Assembly (NCBI RefSeq): GCF_030812475.1
Contig: NZ_JAUSSR010000002.1
Span: forward strand, 1-64,000
Direction: 5' to 3'
DNA: 64,000 bases
From: Pseudomonas lini
Lineage (GTDB): Bacteria; Pseudomonadota; Gammaproteobacteria; Pseudomonadales; Pseudomonadaceae
The notes below the pieces were generated by a model. The model searched no databases. It had not been told where the DNA came from and worked only from the letters and a program-made list of their open reading frames with translations. The position numbers were made by a program, and so were the translations under genes. Below, in pieces: positions 17,953 through 26,936 of this stretch; the stretch's first letter is position 1; each line of letters begins with the position of its first letter.

Positions 17953-19653
17953 ATGACTAATGGATTAGTTGCACCTGCCCGCCCGTGCCTCATTGAAAAA
18001 TTCTTGTTGTGCCCACCGGACCGCCTGACTACGGTTCTTGGGCATGATTCTGCCGTTTGCCTGACGCAGCTGGAGCTCAAGTCGAAGGTTTATCAGGCGC
18101 GGCAAGTACTCCGCAAACGCGCTCTCGAACCGGGTCAGGTCTTGGCAGTCTGCATGCCTTCCAGCATTGAGGTGCTAGTCGTCGTGCTCGCCGCGTGGGC
18201 CGAAAGATTGGCAATCGCTCTCCTGCCGCACGATTTAAACCATACGACAATGCGTGATAGCAGCGGGTTGGCCGCAATGCTGGAATTGATTGATCCAGCG
18301 TTGATACTGGCTTCTGGGGGGATAGCGACGCAGTTGCCGGACTCATGGTCAGACGTCGCCCTGACGGATGACGAGTTGCTCAAGTTGACGAATGCGGTAG
18401 TAGATTATGTCGATGAGCCAGCTTTGAGCCGCCCGGAAGACTTGGCGATTTTACAATTCACGTCCGGCAGTACCGGAATGCCTAAAGCGGTATGCATTAG
18501 TCAGTCGATGCTCAGTTCAAATTGTCAGGCGATCGCCGAGCGTGTGAACGTCGACACGACGGACCGAATGGTCAGTTGGTTGCCGCTTCATCACGATATG
18601 GGGCTTTCTGCGTTGACGTTGGCCTGGTGGTGTTCGATCGATCTGGTGCTGATGCCGACTCACGAGTTTTCTCGACAGCCCATGGCTTGGCTGCAGGCGC
18701 TTTCTCGTTTCAAAGGTACCTTGTCGCCAGCGCCGACCTCTGCGTTTGCCTTGCTCAGCCGTCTGGCAGGGCGTGTGCGCGAAGGTGACCTGGACTTGTC
18801 CCGTTGGCGCTATGCCTGGGTGGGTGCCGAGCCAGTGTTCTATGACCACCTCCGTCAATTTGAAATTGCTTTTGCAGTTCATGGCCTGCAAGTCGGTGTG
18901 CTGCAACCCGCATACGGTATGGCGGAAGCCGTGGTTGCGGTTTCACTCAACGCGCCGGGGCAAGGTCTGCGCGTTCGCTGGTTGGATACTCAGAGCCTGC
19001 ATAGCTCAATGCTGGTCAGAGAGCAACCGCCAGGCACTCCCGGCACTGCACCTTATCTAGGAAATGGCACGGCGGTCGGTGACACCGAGTTTCGAGTCGT
19101 AGATGAACAAGAGATTCGTTTGGCGGAGGGGCAGCTTGGCCGGCTTCAGATCAGGGGCGACAGTATCATTCGTCGTTACTTGAAAATGGATCCGGTGCGA
19201 CCAAAGGCAAAAGATTGGTATGACACCGGCGATCTGGGCTTTCTTCTGGACGACGAAGTGTTCATTACCGGGCGGAGTAAGGACTTGATTACTCGTGCAG
19301 GCGTTAACGTCAATCCGCACATCATTGAATGGTCGCTGGAAAGTGCATTCAATCTAGCGGCCGGTTCTGTCGCTGCCTTCTCCTGTATCGACAGTCACCG
19401 TTCAAAGGAACGCGTCGTAGTGGTGATGGCGAGCAATGCTCTGGGCACTCGGGAACTACCGGAATTGCGTCGTGAAGTTGCACAGATCGTTGCGCGCCAA
19501 GCGGGCGTCCAGGTTGATGATCTGGTGCTGATCCGCCGCGCAGATTTCCCCAAAACCACGAGTGGGAAAATCCAGCGACAAGCATTAAGTCGACTGTATT
19601 TGAGTAACCGTTTGAGTCCGGCGGCCGCCGATACCGATCCCGTTTCCGCTTAA
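17953..19653 (+). CDS. Fatty acyl-AMP ligase (ANL superfamily)
   Basis: Predicted to adenylate a free fatty acid and load it on an acyl carrier protein, probably the one encoded next. It has 566 residues from ATG 17953, which has AAGGA about ten bases upstream; the ATG at 17932 lacks a site. Core motifs are TSGSTGMPK (about 170-178), YDTGDLGFL, GRSKDLITRAG, and PKTTSGKIQR near 532-542 with the adenylation lysine. The length and the N-terminal layout fit fatty acyl-AMP ligases rather than classic acyl-CoA synthetases. First gene of the lipid-amine operon; comparable ligases start lipopeptide, polyyne and tambjamine-type pathways. Confidence 0.85.
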   Translation: MTNGLVAPARPCLIEKFLLCPPDRLTTVLGHDSAVCLTQLELKSKVYQARQVLRKRALEPGQVLAVCMPSSIEVLVVVLAAWAERLAIALLPHDLNHTTMRDSSGLAAMLELIDPALILASGGIATQLPDSWSDVALTDDELLKLTNAVVDYVDEPALSRPEDLAILQFTSGSTGMPKAVCISQSMLSSNCQAIAERVNVDTTDRMVSWLPLHHDMGLSALTLAWWCSIDLVLMPTHEFSRQPMAWLQALSRFKGTLSPAPTSAFALLSRLAGRVREGDLDLSRWRYAWVGAEPVFYDHLRQFEIAFAVHGLQVGVLQPAYGMAEAVVAVSLNAPGQGLRVRWLDTQSLHSSMLVREQPPGTPGTAPYLGNGTAVGDTEFRVVDEQEIRLAEGQLGRLQIRGDSIIRRYLKMDPVRPKAKDWYDTGDLGFLLDDEVFITGRSKDLITRAGVNVNPHIIEWSLESAFNLAAGSVAAFSCIDSHRSKERVVVVMASNALGTRELPELRREVAQIVARQAGVQVDDLVLIRRADFPKTTSGKIQRQALSRLYLSNRLSPAAADTDPVSA

Positions 19654-19698
19654 TCCTCTTTTACAACAGCACGGATTGCATACGTGCAAGGAGCACTT

Positions 19699-19965
19699 GT
19701 GTTTGATGTTATTTGCCAGACGATAAAAAGCCTTTCAATACAGGGGATTCTACCTGCTCATTTGAACAGTTCCGTAATAAAGGCAAACGATACCCTGTTG
19801 GACTTGGGCCTGGACTCAATGGGGCAGTTGACGCTGCTTTCCGAGTTGAAAGGTCGTCTATCCGTGAACCTGCCTGCCGACCAGGTTGATGCGATGACTA
19901 CGCTTCATGAGTTGGCGCTGATACTTGAGCGCGCGAACACGCTCGAGTTCTCCACGGCGGTATAA
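19699..19965 (+). CDS. Acyl carrier protein (first of two)
   Basis: Small carrier protein of 88 residues. The phosphopantetheine serine is Ser40 in LDLGLDSMGQL, with the expected helix II following. GTG at 19699 is chosen because AAGGAG ends five bases upstream; an upstream in-frame GTG at 19684 has no good site. Position directly after the acyl-AMP ligase suggests it accepts the activated fatty acid. It differs clearly from the second carrier protein at 30085, so the two likely serve different steps. Confidence 0.88.
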   Translation: MFDVICQTIKSLSIQGILPAHLNSSVIKANDTLLDLGLDSMGQLTLLSELKGRLSVNLPADQVDAMTTLHELALILERANTLEFSTAV

Positions 19966-19977
19966 AGGGGGTGGTCA

Positions 19978-21000
19978 ATGTCCACTAATACGTCTGTAAA
20001 AATGCCGTGGTTCGTCAGTGCCAGGATCGACACGCTGGCTATTTTGGTCGGAGGACCATTGATTTCGGTCGCGCTGTTACTGGCTATTATGCAGGGGCCA
20101 GCATTTCTCTTGGGGGCGTTGTTATTTGCGCTGTTCCTGGATATTCCCCACGTTCTTCAAACGCATGTTCGATTATTTGCTGAGCCGCTGGAGTACCAGC
20201 GGCACAAAGTGCAATTCTGGGCTGGATTGGTTGTTATTAGCGTATTGTGCGTCGCCCTCTACAGCATGAATGCTTTACCTTGGCTTGTGGCTATCTGGGT
20301 TTACTGGCAGCCCTATCATGTCTGTAAACAGCATTTCGGTGTGGCGGCAATTTATGCAAAGAAGGCTGGGTATAAACATTCAACCTTGCCTATTCGCAAC
20401 ATGGTACTGGCCGGGTTTGCTGCACCGTTGAGTTATCGCATCACTCACGGTGGTTTTCATTTTGGGCACTATGAAATGTTTGGGCAGACGCTTCCGTTTG
20501 CGAACATCTCAATTCCAACGCTGGCACTCGAGCCGTTCTGGGCTTGGTTGGCATACGCTGTATTCGCAGCCATGACTCTTCAATTCCTGGTTGCCGAGTG
20601 GCGACATCAGCGTAATCAAGAAGGCTTGCCGCGGTTCGTGCTCATTATGTTAGCGGTTACATTGAGCCTTTATAACGCCGCTTACCTGCTGGTGAGCGAC
20701 CTGTATGCGTTGATTTTGATCGGTACCAGTATTCACGCGCTGCAATACCACCTGGTGTGCACCTCTACTGTAATGGCTGGACTGCGCCGATCTGCAACCC
20801 AGCCAGCCGTCACAGGCGCCTTGGGTGTTGCGCACGGTTGGGTCAAGCGGATGGGGGCTAAACCGTGGATATGGTTCAGTACCTTGGGGCTGGCCAGCTT
20901 ATTGGTACTCAGCCTGGAGATGCCATCCGTAGGGCTGGTACCGCTGATCATCGTTCTGCATCACTTCTACCTGGATGGTGTCATTTGGAAACGTCGGTGA
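19978..21000 (+). CDS. Histidine-rich polytopic membrane protein, function unknown
   Basis: 340-residue inner-membrane protein with about eight hydrophobic stretches. Conserved-looking polar motifs lie at helix ends: DIPHVLQTHVR (near 55-65), YWQPYHVCKQHFGV (near 110-124), SIHALQYH (near 251-258) and a C-terminal HHFYLDGVIWK. Clusters of histidines in such positions suggest a metal site like those of membrane diiron oxygenases or desaturases, but the spacing does not match the standard HX3H/HX2HH boxes. GGGGG stands before the ATG, and the stop overlaps the next start as GTGA. No function can be claimed. Confidence 0.8.
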   Translation: MSTNTSVKMPWFVSARIDTLAILVGGPLISVALLLAIMQGPAFLLGALLFALFLDIPHVLQTHVRLFAEPLEYQRHKVQFWAGLVVISVLCVALYSMNALPWLVAIWVYWQPYHVCKQHFGVAAIYAKKAGYKHSTLPIRNMVLAGFAAPLSYRITHGGFHFGHYEMFGQTLPFANISIPTLALEPFWAWLAYAVFAAMTLQFLVAEWRHQRNQEGLPRFVLIMLAVTLSLYNAAYLLVSDLYALILIGTSIHALQYHLVCTSTVMAGLRRSATQPAVTGALGVAHGWVKRMGAKPWIWFSTLGLASLLVLSLEMPSVGLVPLIIVLHHFYLDGVIWKRR

Positions 21001-22025
21001 AGCCTGTCGCAAACCTGGACGGGCGCACCTTCGTGGATGAGTTGCGCCCCTTGATTGAGGACTTACGACGTCATCACGCATGGCGCTATCGCCTGGACTT
21101 CGGGTTGAGCATCGGATTTTTCTGGGTCGCACTGTCAATGCTGCAAAGCGCCAGTTCCGTGACATGGCCGTTATGGTATGGCACGGCAGTGTTCACGCTT
21201 TACCGGTCGGCCATGTTTATTCATGAACTGAGCCATATGCCACGCCGCGCTGTCCCCGGGTTCAATCTGATGTGGAACTTAGCGTGTGGTATCCCGATGC
21301 TGTTGCCATCGTTTTTGTACTTGAGTCATATCGACCACCATACCCTGGCGCGATACGGCACTCGCCAAGATCCGGAGTACCTGCCCTTTGAGCAGCAGTT
21401 TCGCCGCAGCGTGCTCACCTTATTGGTCGGCACGCTTTTCACGCCGATATTGCTGCTGGTGCGTTTTGCAGTGCTCGGCCCTATGTCCTGGTGCATTGCG
21501 CCGCTGCGTCGGCTGGTCATCGAGCGATACAGTGCTGTCACCTTACATGCCGCCTACCGAAACACTGCGACGCGTTTTCGCAGCGCACGGGGCTATAACC
21601 ACCTGCTGGAGGTGGTGACCAGCCTGTACGCGTGGGGGCTGATCGCTGTGGCAGGCTCGGAGATGTTGCCGTGGTCGCGGATCGGCCTGTTCCTTGCCGT
21701 CATTTATGGTGTGTTGTTCATCAACATGTTCCGCACATGCCTGGCGCATCGATATGCCTCCAGCGGTCAACCGGTATCACTTCAATGGCAGTTGGGCGAT
21801 TCGTCGACCCATGATCGCCAAGGAAGTTGGCTGGAACTGTTCGAGCCGCTGAGTCAACGCTATCACGCCATGCACCATCTTTTTCCGGCATTGCCCTATC
21901 ACTCTCTGCGGCCAGCCCATGAACGAATCATGGTGGCAGAGGGTGTGGCGGCGGATCTTTATCGACAGACAGCGGGTCGGCTATCGCCCGTTTCGTCGCC
22001 CTACATCACAGAGAACCTTTCATGA
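20997..22025 (+). CDS. Membrane fatty acid desaturase-family enzyme
   Basis: Predicted diiron desaturase or hydroxylase acting on an acyl chain at the membrane, 342 residues. Histidine boxes are HELSH (near 75), HIDHH (near 112) and HAMHH (near 294), with four or more helices between. The start is GTG at 20997, overlapping the preceding stop as GTGA with GGAA upstream; longer in-frame starts would lie inside the previous gene. Its stop overlaps the next start as ATGA. It likely modifies the fatty chain of the lipid product, either while on the carrier protein or later. Confidence 0.85.
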   Translation: MKPVANLDGRTFVDELRPLIEDLRRHHAWRYRLDFGLSIGFFWVALSMLQSASSVTWPLWYGTAVFTLYRSAMFIHELSHMPRRAVPGFNLMWNLACGIPMLLPSFLYLSHIDHHTLARYGTRQDPEYLPFEQQFRRSVLTLLVGTLFTPILLLVRFAVLGPMSWCIAPLRRLVIERYSAVTLHAAYRNTATRFRSARGYNHLLEVVTSLYAWGLIAVAGSEMLPWSRIGLFLAVIYGVLFINMFRTCLAHRYASSGQPVSLQWQLGDSSTHDRQGSWLELFEPLSQRYHAMHHLFPALPYHSLRPAHERIMVAEGVAADLYRQTAGRLSPVSSPYITENLS

Positions 22026-24637
22026 GCCGTTGGCAGCAAGTCAGTCCATTTGAGCAACATGTGAACCCTGCTATCGGCGAACTGATTCGTCGGGCAGGGC
22101 TCGACAAAACTTTTGTTCGCGGCGAGGGCTGCTACCTCTATGACGCAGAAGGACAGGCTTACCTGGATTTTCTCGGCGCGTACGGTGCACTGCCATTCGG
22201 CCATAGCCCGGACGAGTTGCTAGCCGAGCTGGCCAGCTTTCAACTGAGTCGGGAACCGATCTTTGTTCAGCCATCCTCCCTGGCTGCAAGTGGTTTGCTG
22301 GCACAACGTCTATTGGCAATCGCGCCTGGCGATTATCGAAGCGTGACCTTTCAAAACAGTGGCGCAGAAACGGTAGAGGCTGCACTTAAAGCCTGCCTTA
22401 TCAAGACAGGTCGCAAGCGCATTTTATCGACCCATCACAGCTTCCATGGCAAGACTCTGGGGGCGCTCTCCGCTACAGGCTCGGATAAATATCAGGATGG
22501 TTTCCAGGCACCGTTGCCTGGTTTTGATTTTGTTGACTATGGCGACATTCAAGCCCTTGAAGATCAATTGCAGCGGCACCCTGGTGCCTATGCTGCGGTG
22601 ATCATCGAGCCGATACAGGGGGAGGGCGGAATCAATCTGCCGCCTGCCGATTATCTGCAGCAAGTCAGGGCTGCCTGTGATCGCAGCGCCACCCTCTTGA
22701 TTATCGATGAGGTTCAAACCGGACTGGGTCGCACAGGGAAGATGTTTGCCAGTGCTGGCGTGCAAGCGGACTGCTTGCTGCTGGCTAAAGCCCTTGGCGG
22801 CGGGGTCATGCCGATCGGTGCCTGCCTGCTCAGCGAGAACGCGTACAGCGAGGACTTCCAGAACAAGCATTCGTCCACTTTCGGCGGGAATACACTGGCC
22901 TGCCGCATCGGGCTGAAAGTGCTGGATCTTCTACACGAGCGTCAAGACCTTCTGGACGGTGTGCGAGATAACGGACGCTACCTGCTGGAACAGCTAAATG
23001 GGCTGGCCGCAAGACACGCCTCGTTCATCAAGGAAGTACGCGGCGCGGGCTACCTGATCGGCATCGAGTTTCATCTTGACCGTAGTCACTATTCTCAATT
23101 TTACGGCGGCTTTACCGGCATCATGGGGGAGCAGGAGAGCCTTGTTCCCATTCTCGCCAGCTACTTGCTCAATGTCGAAGGCGTACGAGTTGCACCGACC
23201 CTCAACGGCGCGAATGTGATGCGTGTCGAACCTCCTCTTGTTGCCGGGCGAGCCGAGTGCGAGGTGTTCATCCAGGCGCTTGCTCGCACCTTGCAATTGG
23301 TGGAGGAGGGGCGCACGGGCACATTACTTGCGCATCTGCTTGATGCTCAGCCCTGCTCGTCGGGCCCATCGCAAGCGCCGTTGCATCAGGTGAGCTTTGC
23401 CGAGGCAGTGCCTGATAACCATTTTGCATTTGTCCTGCACCCTCTGGAACTCTCGAACTATGCCGAATTCGATGAAAGCCTGAGTCATTATTCCCAACAT
23501 TCGTTGCTCATGCTTGAAGAACGTTTGAACCCCTTGATGGAGCCGTTCTTCGTTTCTACGGTCGAGCTTACATCGCCTGCCACGGGCCGCAGGGTGACCG
23601 GTGATCTGATCATGGTGCCACGCTCCGCGGCGCAGTTTGCTGCGATGCCCGTGGAGGAGTCCTGTGAACTGATCGGCCAAGCCATCGACATGGCCAAGCA
23701 ACGCGGTGCTACGTTGGTAGGACTTGGAGGGCATACCTCAATCGTGACGGGTGGTGGCCTGCGTCTGTTGGATAAAGGCGTGGCACTGACCACGGGTAAC
23801 AGTTACACCCTGCTTACAGCGGTTGAGGCATCGTGCCGCGCGGTTGAAATGACGGGACGCCGTATGCAAGACATGCGCGTTGCTGTTATTGGTGCCACCG
23901 GAAGCATAGGCTCGGCCATCGCGCGGTTGATTGCGATGCAGGCCGGACAGGTCACCCTGGTGGGTAACCCGATGAGCGCACGGTTCAACACGCCGCGCTT
24001 TGCTTCTGTCATTACCCATTTGGTGAACTTCAGCACGCAGACCGTCCCGGCACCCGGCAGCGTGCTAGCCAGAATCGCTGAGCGTTTGAACGAACACGAA
24101 AGCGCGGATTTAGCAGCATTGTTATTGGCTGAAAACGGTGAGCGTATTGCGCTGCGCTGGAGTAACGACATCAAACTTTCGTTGGCCGACGCTGACTTGG
24201 TACTGATCGCGACTAACAGCGCCAAACGTTTTATCAGCGCCGATGACATCGCCGAAGGCGCCATCCTGTGTGATATCTCCCGACCCGCCAATGTCAGCCA
24301 GGACATATCCAGTCGCCGGCCGGACGTGCTGGTGCTTGACGGTGGCATTGTCGAAATGCCAGGGGAAGCACGCTTGGGTTCACGTTACGGTATCCCGGAC
24401 GAGCTGGCGTACGCCTGTATGGCCGAGACCATGATGCTCGCACTCGAAGGTATCTCCTGTCACACGAGTCTGGGTCTGGATCTCAGCAATGATGATCTCG
24501 AATTGGTTCAGGCGCTGTCCGTCCGCCACGGTTTCATGCTGGCCGGATTTCGCAGTTTTGATAAAGCCCTCGATCCCGCTCAGTGGCGCAGATATGCCGA
24601 ACGCTTCAGCAGCGCTACCACTGTCGAAACCATCTAA
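22022..24637 (+). CDS. Class-III aminotransferase fused to acyl-ACP-reductase-like domain (TamH-like)
   Basis: Two-domain enzyme of 871 residues. Residues about 1-440 are a PLP class-III aminotransferase with IIEPIQGEGG, IIDEVQTGLGRTG and the PLP lysine Lys256 in LLAKALGGG. Residues about 460-860 resemble the acyl-ACP reductase that makes fatty aldehydes in cyanobacteria: GLGGHTSIVTGGG, ALTTGNSYT and the NAD(P) loop GATGSIG at 624-630. Together they should reduce a carrier-bound acyl thioester to the aldehyde and aminate it to a primary fatty amine, as described for TamH of tambjamine biosynthesis. The amine donor is unknown. Start and stop contexts show tight coupling to the desaturase gene. 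Confidence 0.85.
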   Translation: MSRWQQVSPFEQHVNPAIGELIRRAGLDKTFVRGEGCYLYDAEGQAYLDFLGAYGALPFGHSPDELLAELASFQLSREPIFVQPSSLAASGLLAQRLLAIAPGDYRSVTFQNSGAETVEAALKACLIKTGRKRILSTHHSFHGKTLGALSATGSDKYQDGFQAPLPGFDFVDYGDIQALEDQLQRHPGAYAAVIIEPIQGEGGINLPPADYLQQVRAACDRSATLLIIDEVQTGLGRTGKMFASAGVQADCLLLAKALGGGVMPIGACLLSENAYSEDFQNKHSSTFGGNTLACRIGLKVLDLLHERQDLLDGVRDNGRYLLEQLNGLAARHASFIKEVRGAGYLIGIEFHLDRSHYSQFYGGFTGIMGEQESLVPILASYLLNVEGVRVAPTLNGANVMRVEPPLVAGRAECEVFIQALARTLQLVEEGRTGTLLAHLLDAQPCSSGPSQAPLHQVSFAEAVPDNHFAFVLHPLELSNYAEFDESLSHYSQHSLLMLEERLNPLMEPFFVSTVELTSPATGRRVTGDLIMVPRSAAQFAAMPVEESCELIGQAIDMAKQRGATLVGLGGHTSIVTGGGLRLLDKGVALTTGNSYTLLTAVEASCRAVEMTGRRMQDMRVAVIGATGSIGSAIARLIAMQAGQVTLVGNPMSARFNTPRFASVITHLVNFSTQTVPAPGSVLARIAERLNEHESADLAALLLAENGERIALRWSNDIKLSLADADLVLIATNSAKRFISADDIAEGAILCDISRPANVSQDISSRRPDVLVLDGGIVEMPGEARLGSRYGIPDELAYACMAETMMLALEGISCHTSLGLDLSNDDLELVQALSVRHGFMLAGFRSFDKALDPAQWRRYAERFSSATTVETI

Positions 24638-24651
24638 AAGAGGAGCCGCGC

Positions 24652-25104
24652 ATGCCAATATTGGAAAAAACCACCCTCATCAAGGGACGTAGCTGTGCCG
24701 AGGTATTCGACTTCTGCATGGAAGGTGTGAACTTCCCCAAGATCTTCCCGGAACGCGTTACCCCACTTGGAAACATAGATATTGCTGATCTTCGCATCGA
24801 GCAAGGGCGTCAGTTCCGCTTCCGGCATTGGATGTTCGGATTTATCCCTGCCAATTGGACCGTTGGCATCCGTGAAGTCAAAGACAACGAGTATTTCATC
24901 GATGAAATGATCAAGGGCCCCTTGAGTGCGTTCCGGCATGAGCATCGCGTTGAATCCGTAGCCGGGGGGACGCTGTATACGGATCGAGTGATTTATCACG
25001 CAATAGGCGGTGCGCTGTTTGAGTGGCTATTTGTCGACGCCTATATGGATCGGATATTTGAAGCACGTCACCGCAACATGCAACAGCTTCTGGACCTCTC
25101 ATGA
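24652..25104 (+). CDS. SRPBCC/START-like protein
   Basis: 150-residue protein of the Bet v1-like fold, which has a large hydrophobic cavity for lipids or polyketides. ATG 24652 follows GAGGAG. The start MPILEKTTLIKGRSCAEVFDF and the segment WTVGIREVKDNEYFIDEM match the polyketide cyclase or coenzyme Q-binding-like group. In this operon it may bind or hand over a lipid intermediate; no catalytic residues can be named. Its stop overlaps the next start as ATGA. Confidence 0.7.
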   Translation: MPILEKTTLIKGRSCAEVFDFCMEGVNFPKIFPERVTPLGNIDIADLRIEQGRQFRFRHWMFGFIPANWTVGIREVKDNEYFIDEMIKGPLSAFRHEHRVESVAGGTLYTDRVIYHAIGGALFEWLFVDAYMDRIFEARHRNMQQLLDLS

Positions 25105-26231
25105 TCGCTATCGAAAAAGTGGATACAGCGAAGCGATTAAAGCAGTTTATCGACCTGCCTTTTCGTTTATACGCCGACGACCCTCAGTGGGTTGCGCCAT
25201 TACGCAGCGACATGAAACGGATATTGTCACCGCAGCATAACCCGTTTTTTCGCGAAGCGCAGATCGAGCATTTTCTGGCGCTGGATGATCAAGGTCAGGC
25301 TCAGGGCCGTGTCAGTGTGTGTATTCACGCGGCATACAACCTGCGTTTTGGTGATGAACACGTTTTTTTTGGTTTCTTTGAAGTCGCCCCAGACCCCGCT
25401 GTCACGCGAGCATTATTCGATGCGGTAAGCAAATGGGCGAGAGCGCGTGGGAAGTCGAGATTACTGGGGCCTTACAGTTATACATCGACACAGGACGCCG
25501 CGTTGTTACTCGAGAACATAGACGGCCGGCCTCCCACGCTGCTGCAAACTTATAATCCGCTTTGGTACGCCGACGCTCTCAAACAGGCGGGTTTCCATCT
25601 GGCTTTCACTTTCAGCACGTATGGAGTGGACGTGGAGCAGTACCACGCGCGGCGCAAGGCCAGTCGCAGTGAAAAAGTGATGCCTGGTAGCCGGTTCAGT
25701 GTTCGCAGTGCTACGCGGTCTGACTTGCGGTCGAATCTGGAGGAGATCCGCTGCTTGTTCAACAGTGCGTTTGCCGAGAACTACGAGGTCGCGCCGATCT
25801 CCAAGGCCAGCTTCAAATTTCAGATTGATAGTGTGAAGACGTTTATCGATCTTGAAGGCATCAAGCTGATTGAACTGGACGGTCGGGCCGTAGCATTTTT
25901 CCTGATTTTGCCGGATCTCAACCAGATATTGAGTCGGCTCAAGGGGCATTTCGGTCTGTTCGACCTGCTCAAGCTCAATCGTTACAAGCGCGGCGTCACC
26001 GGTGGCGTCATCGCACTTATCGGCGCCGATCCATCTGTCCAGGGAAGTGGTCTGGGCCGGTTGATCGGCGATGAGATCGTGCGTTACGCCGAACCGCGCT
26101 TTCAGCGTGTCGACACAATGTGGATCGACGACCGCAATCCTTCCAGCTACGTACTGGCGCGCAATGTCGGGATGCGTCGGACCAAGCGCTACGGTGTTTT
26201 CGGACTCAATTTAGACCAAACCCCGGTTTGA
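25101..26231 (+). CDS. GNAT-fold acyltransferase (YghO / bacterial ceramide synthase-like)
   Basis: 376-residue protein. The N-terminal segment has FIDLPFRLYADDPQWVAPL, then NPFFREAQIEHFLAL and QGRVSV. This pattern is that of the YghO-like family, to which as I recall the Caulobacter ceramide synthase bCerS (CC_1154) belongs. A GNAT-like acyl donor site is suggested by GADPSVQGSGLGRLIG near 305-320. In ceramide synthesis the homologue joins a fatty acyl group to a long-chain amine. Following the fatty amine-forming fusion enzyme, it probably N-acylates that amine. A plain acetyltransferase or another acceptor is possible. Confidence 0.65.
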   Translation: MIAIEKVDTAKRLKQFIDLPFRLYADDPQWVAPLRSDMKRILSPQHNPFFREAQIEHFLALDDQGQAQGRVSVCIHAAYNLRFGDEHVFFGFFEVAPDPAVTRALFDAVSKWARARGKSRLLGPYSYTSTQDAALLLENIDGRPPTLLQTYNPLWYADALKQAGFHLAFTFSTYGVDVEQYHARRKASRSEKVMPGSRFSVRSATRSDLRSNLEEIRCLFNSAFAENYEVAPISKASFKFQIDSVKTFIDLEGIKLIELDGRAVAFFLILPDLNQILSRLKGHFGLFDLLKLNRYKRGVTGGVIALIGADPSVQGSGLGRLIGDEIVRYAEPRFQRVDTMWIDDRNPSSYVLARNVGMRRTKRYGVFGLNLDQTPV

Positions 26232-26249
26232 CCAGGAGCTGTAATCGAA

Positions 26250-26936
26250 ATGGATAATCCCTTGATTTCTCTTGTGGGGCTGAAGAAATTCTATCCCAGC
26301 GGCGAAGGTCGCAGTTTAGTGCTCAATGACATCAACTTGACGATACCTCGCGCCAGCATGACGGTGATCAGAGGTGTGTCAGGCTCGGGCAAAACGACGC
26401 TGCTCAACGTACTGGGCGGATTGGATCGTGTGGATGAGGGGCAGGTTCAGGTGGGAGACGCGCTCCTGAGCGCCATGGACTTCAAGGCATTGACGCGTTT
26501 CAGGGCGCAGCGGGTAGGGTTCATATTCCAGTTTCACAATTTGATTCCGACGTTGACTGTGAAGGAAAACGTGCTGACAGGGCTTGAGCCGATCCGCTCA
26601 GTCACTTCACAAGACCATTTACGAGCGCAGGAGTACCTGCGCAAGGTCGGACTGCATGAGCACGCCGAAAAATTCCCCTCAAAACTTTCCGGTGGCCAGC
26701 AGCAGCGGGTAGCCATTGCGCGAGCGCTCATCAAGGAGCCTCAGTTGATTCTCGCGGACGAGCCCACAGGCAGTCTTGATGAAGAGACTGGCATGCTTGT
26801 TTTCGAACTGCTGCGTCAGATGCAGGAAGAGAAGCAGGTCACCGTGGTCATCGTCACGCATAACCCCGCATTGGGACAGCATGCTGACGACGTCTACGAG
26901 ATGCGTTCCGGCAACCTGCACAGGGCTGAACCATGA
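26250..26936 (+). CDS. LolD-like ABC transporter ATPase
   Basis: Cytoplasmic ATPase of the LolD/MacB/FtsE class, 228 residues. Walker A GVSGSGKTT is at 42-50, the signature LSGGQQQR near 149, and Walker B LILADEPTGSLD near 169. It overlaps the large permease gene by ATGA, so the two form one complex. This class powers mechanotransmission in the periplasm (lipoprotein release, lipid or siderophore transfer) rather than classic import. Confidence 0.92.
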   Translation: MDNPLISLVGLKKFYPSGEGRSLVLNDINLTIPRASMTVIRGVSGSGKTTLLNVLGGLDRVDEGQVQVGDALLSAMDFKALTRFRAQRVGFIFQFHNLIPTLTVKENVLTGLEPIRSVTSQDHLRAQEYLRKVGLHEHAEKFPSKLSGGQQQRVAIARALIKEPQLILADEPTGSLDEETGMLVFELLRQMQEEKQVTVVIVTHNPALGQHADDVYEMRSGNLHRAEP

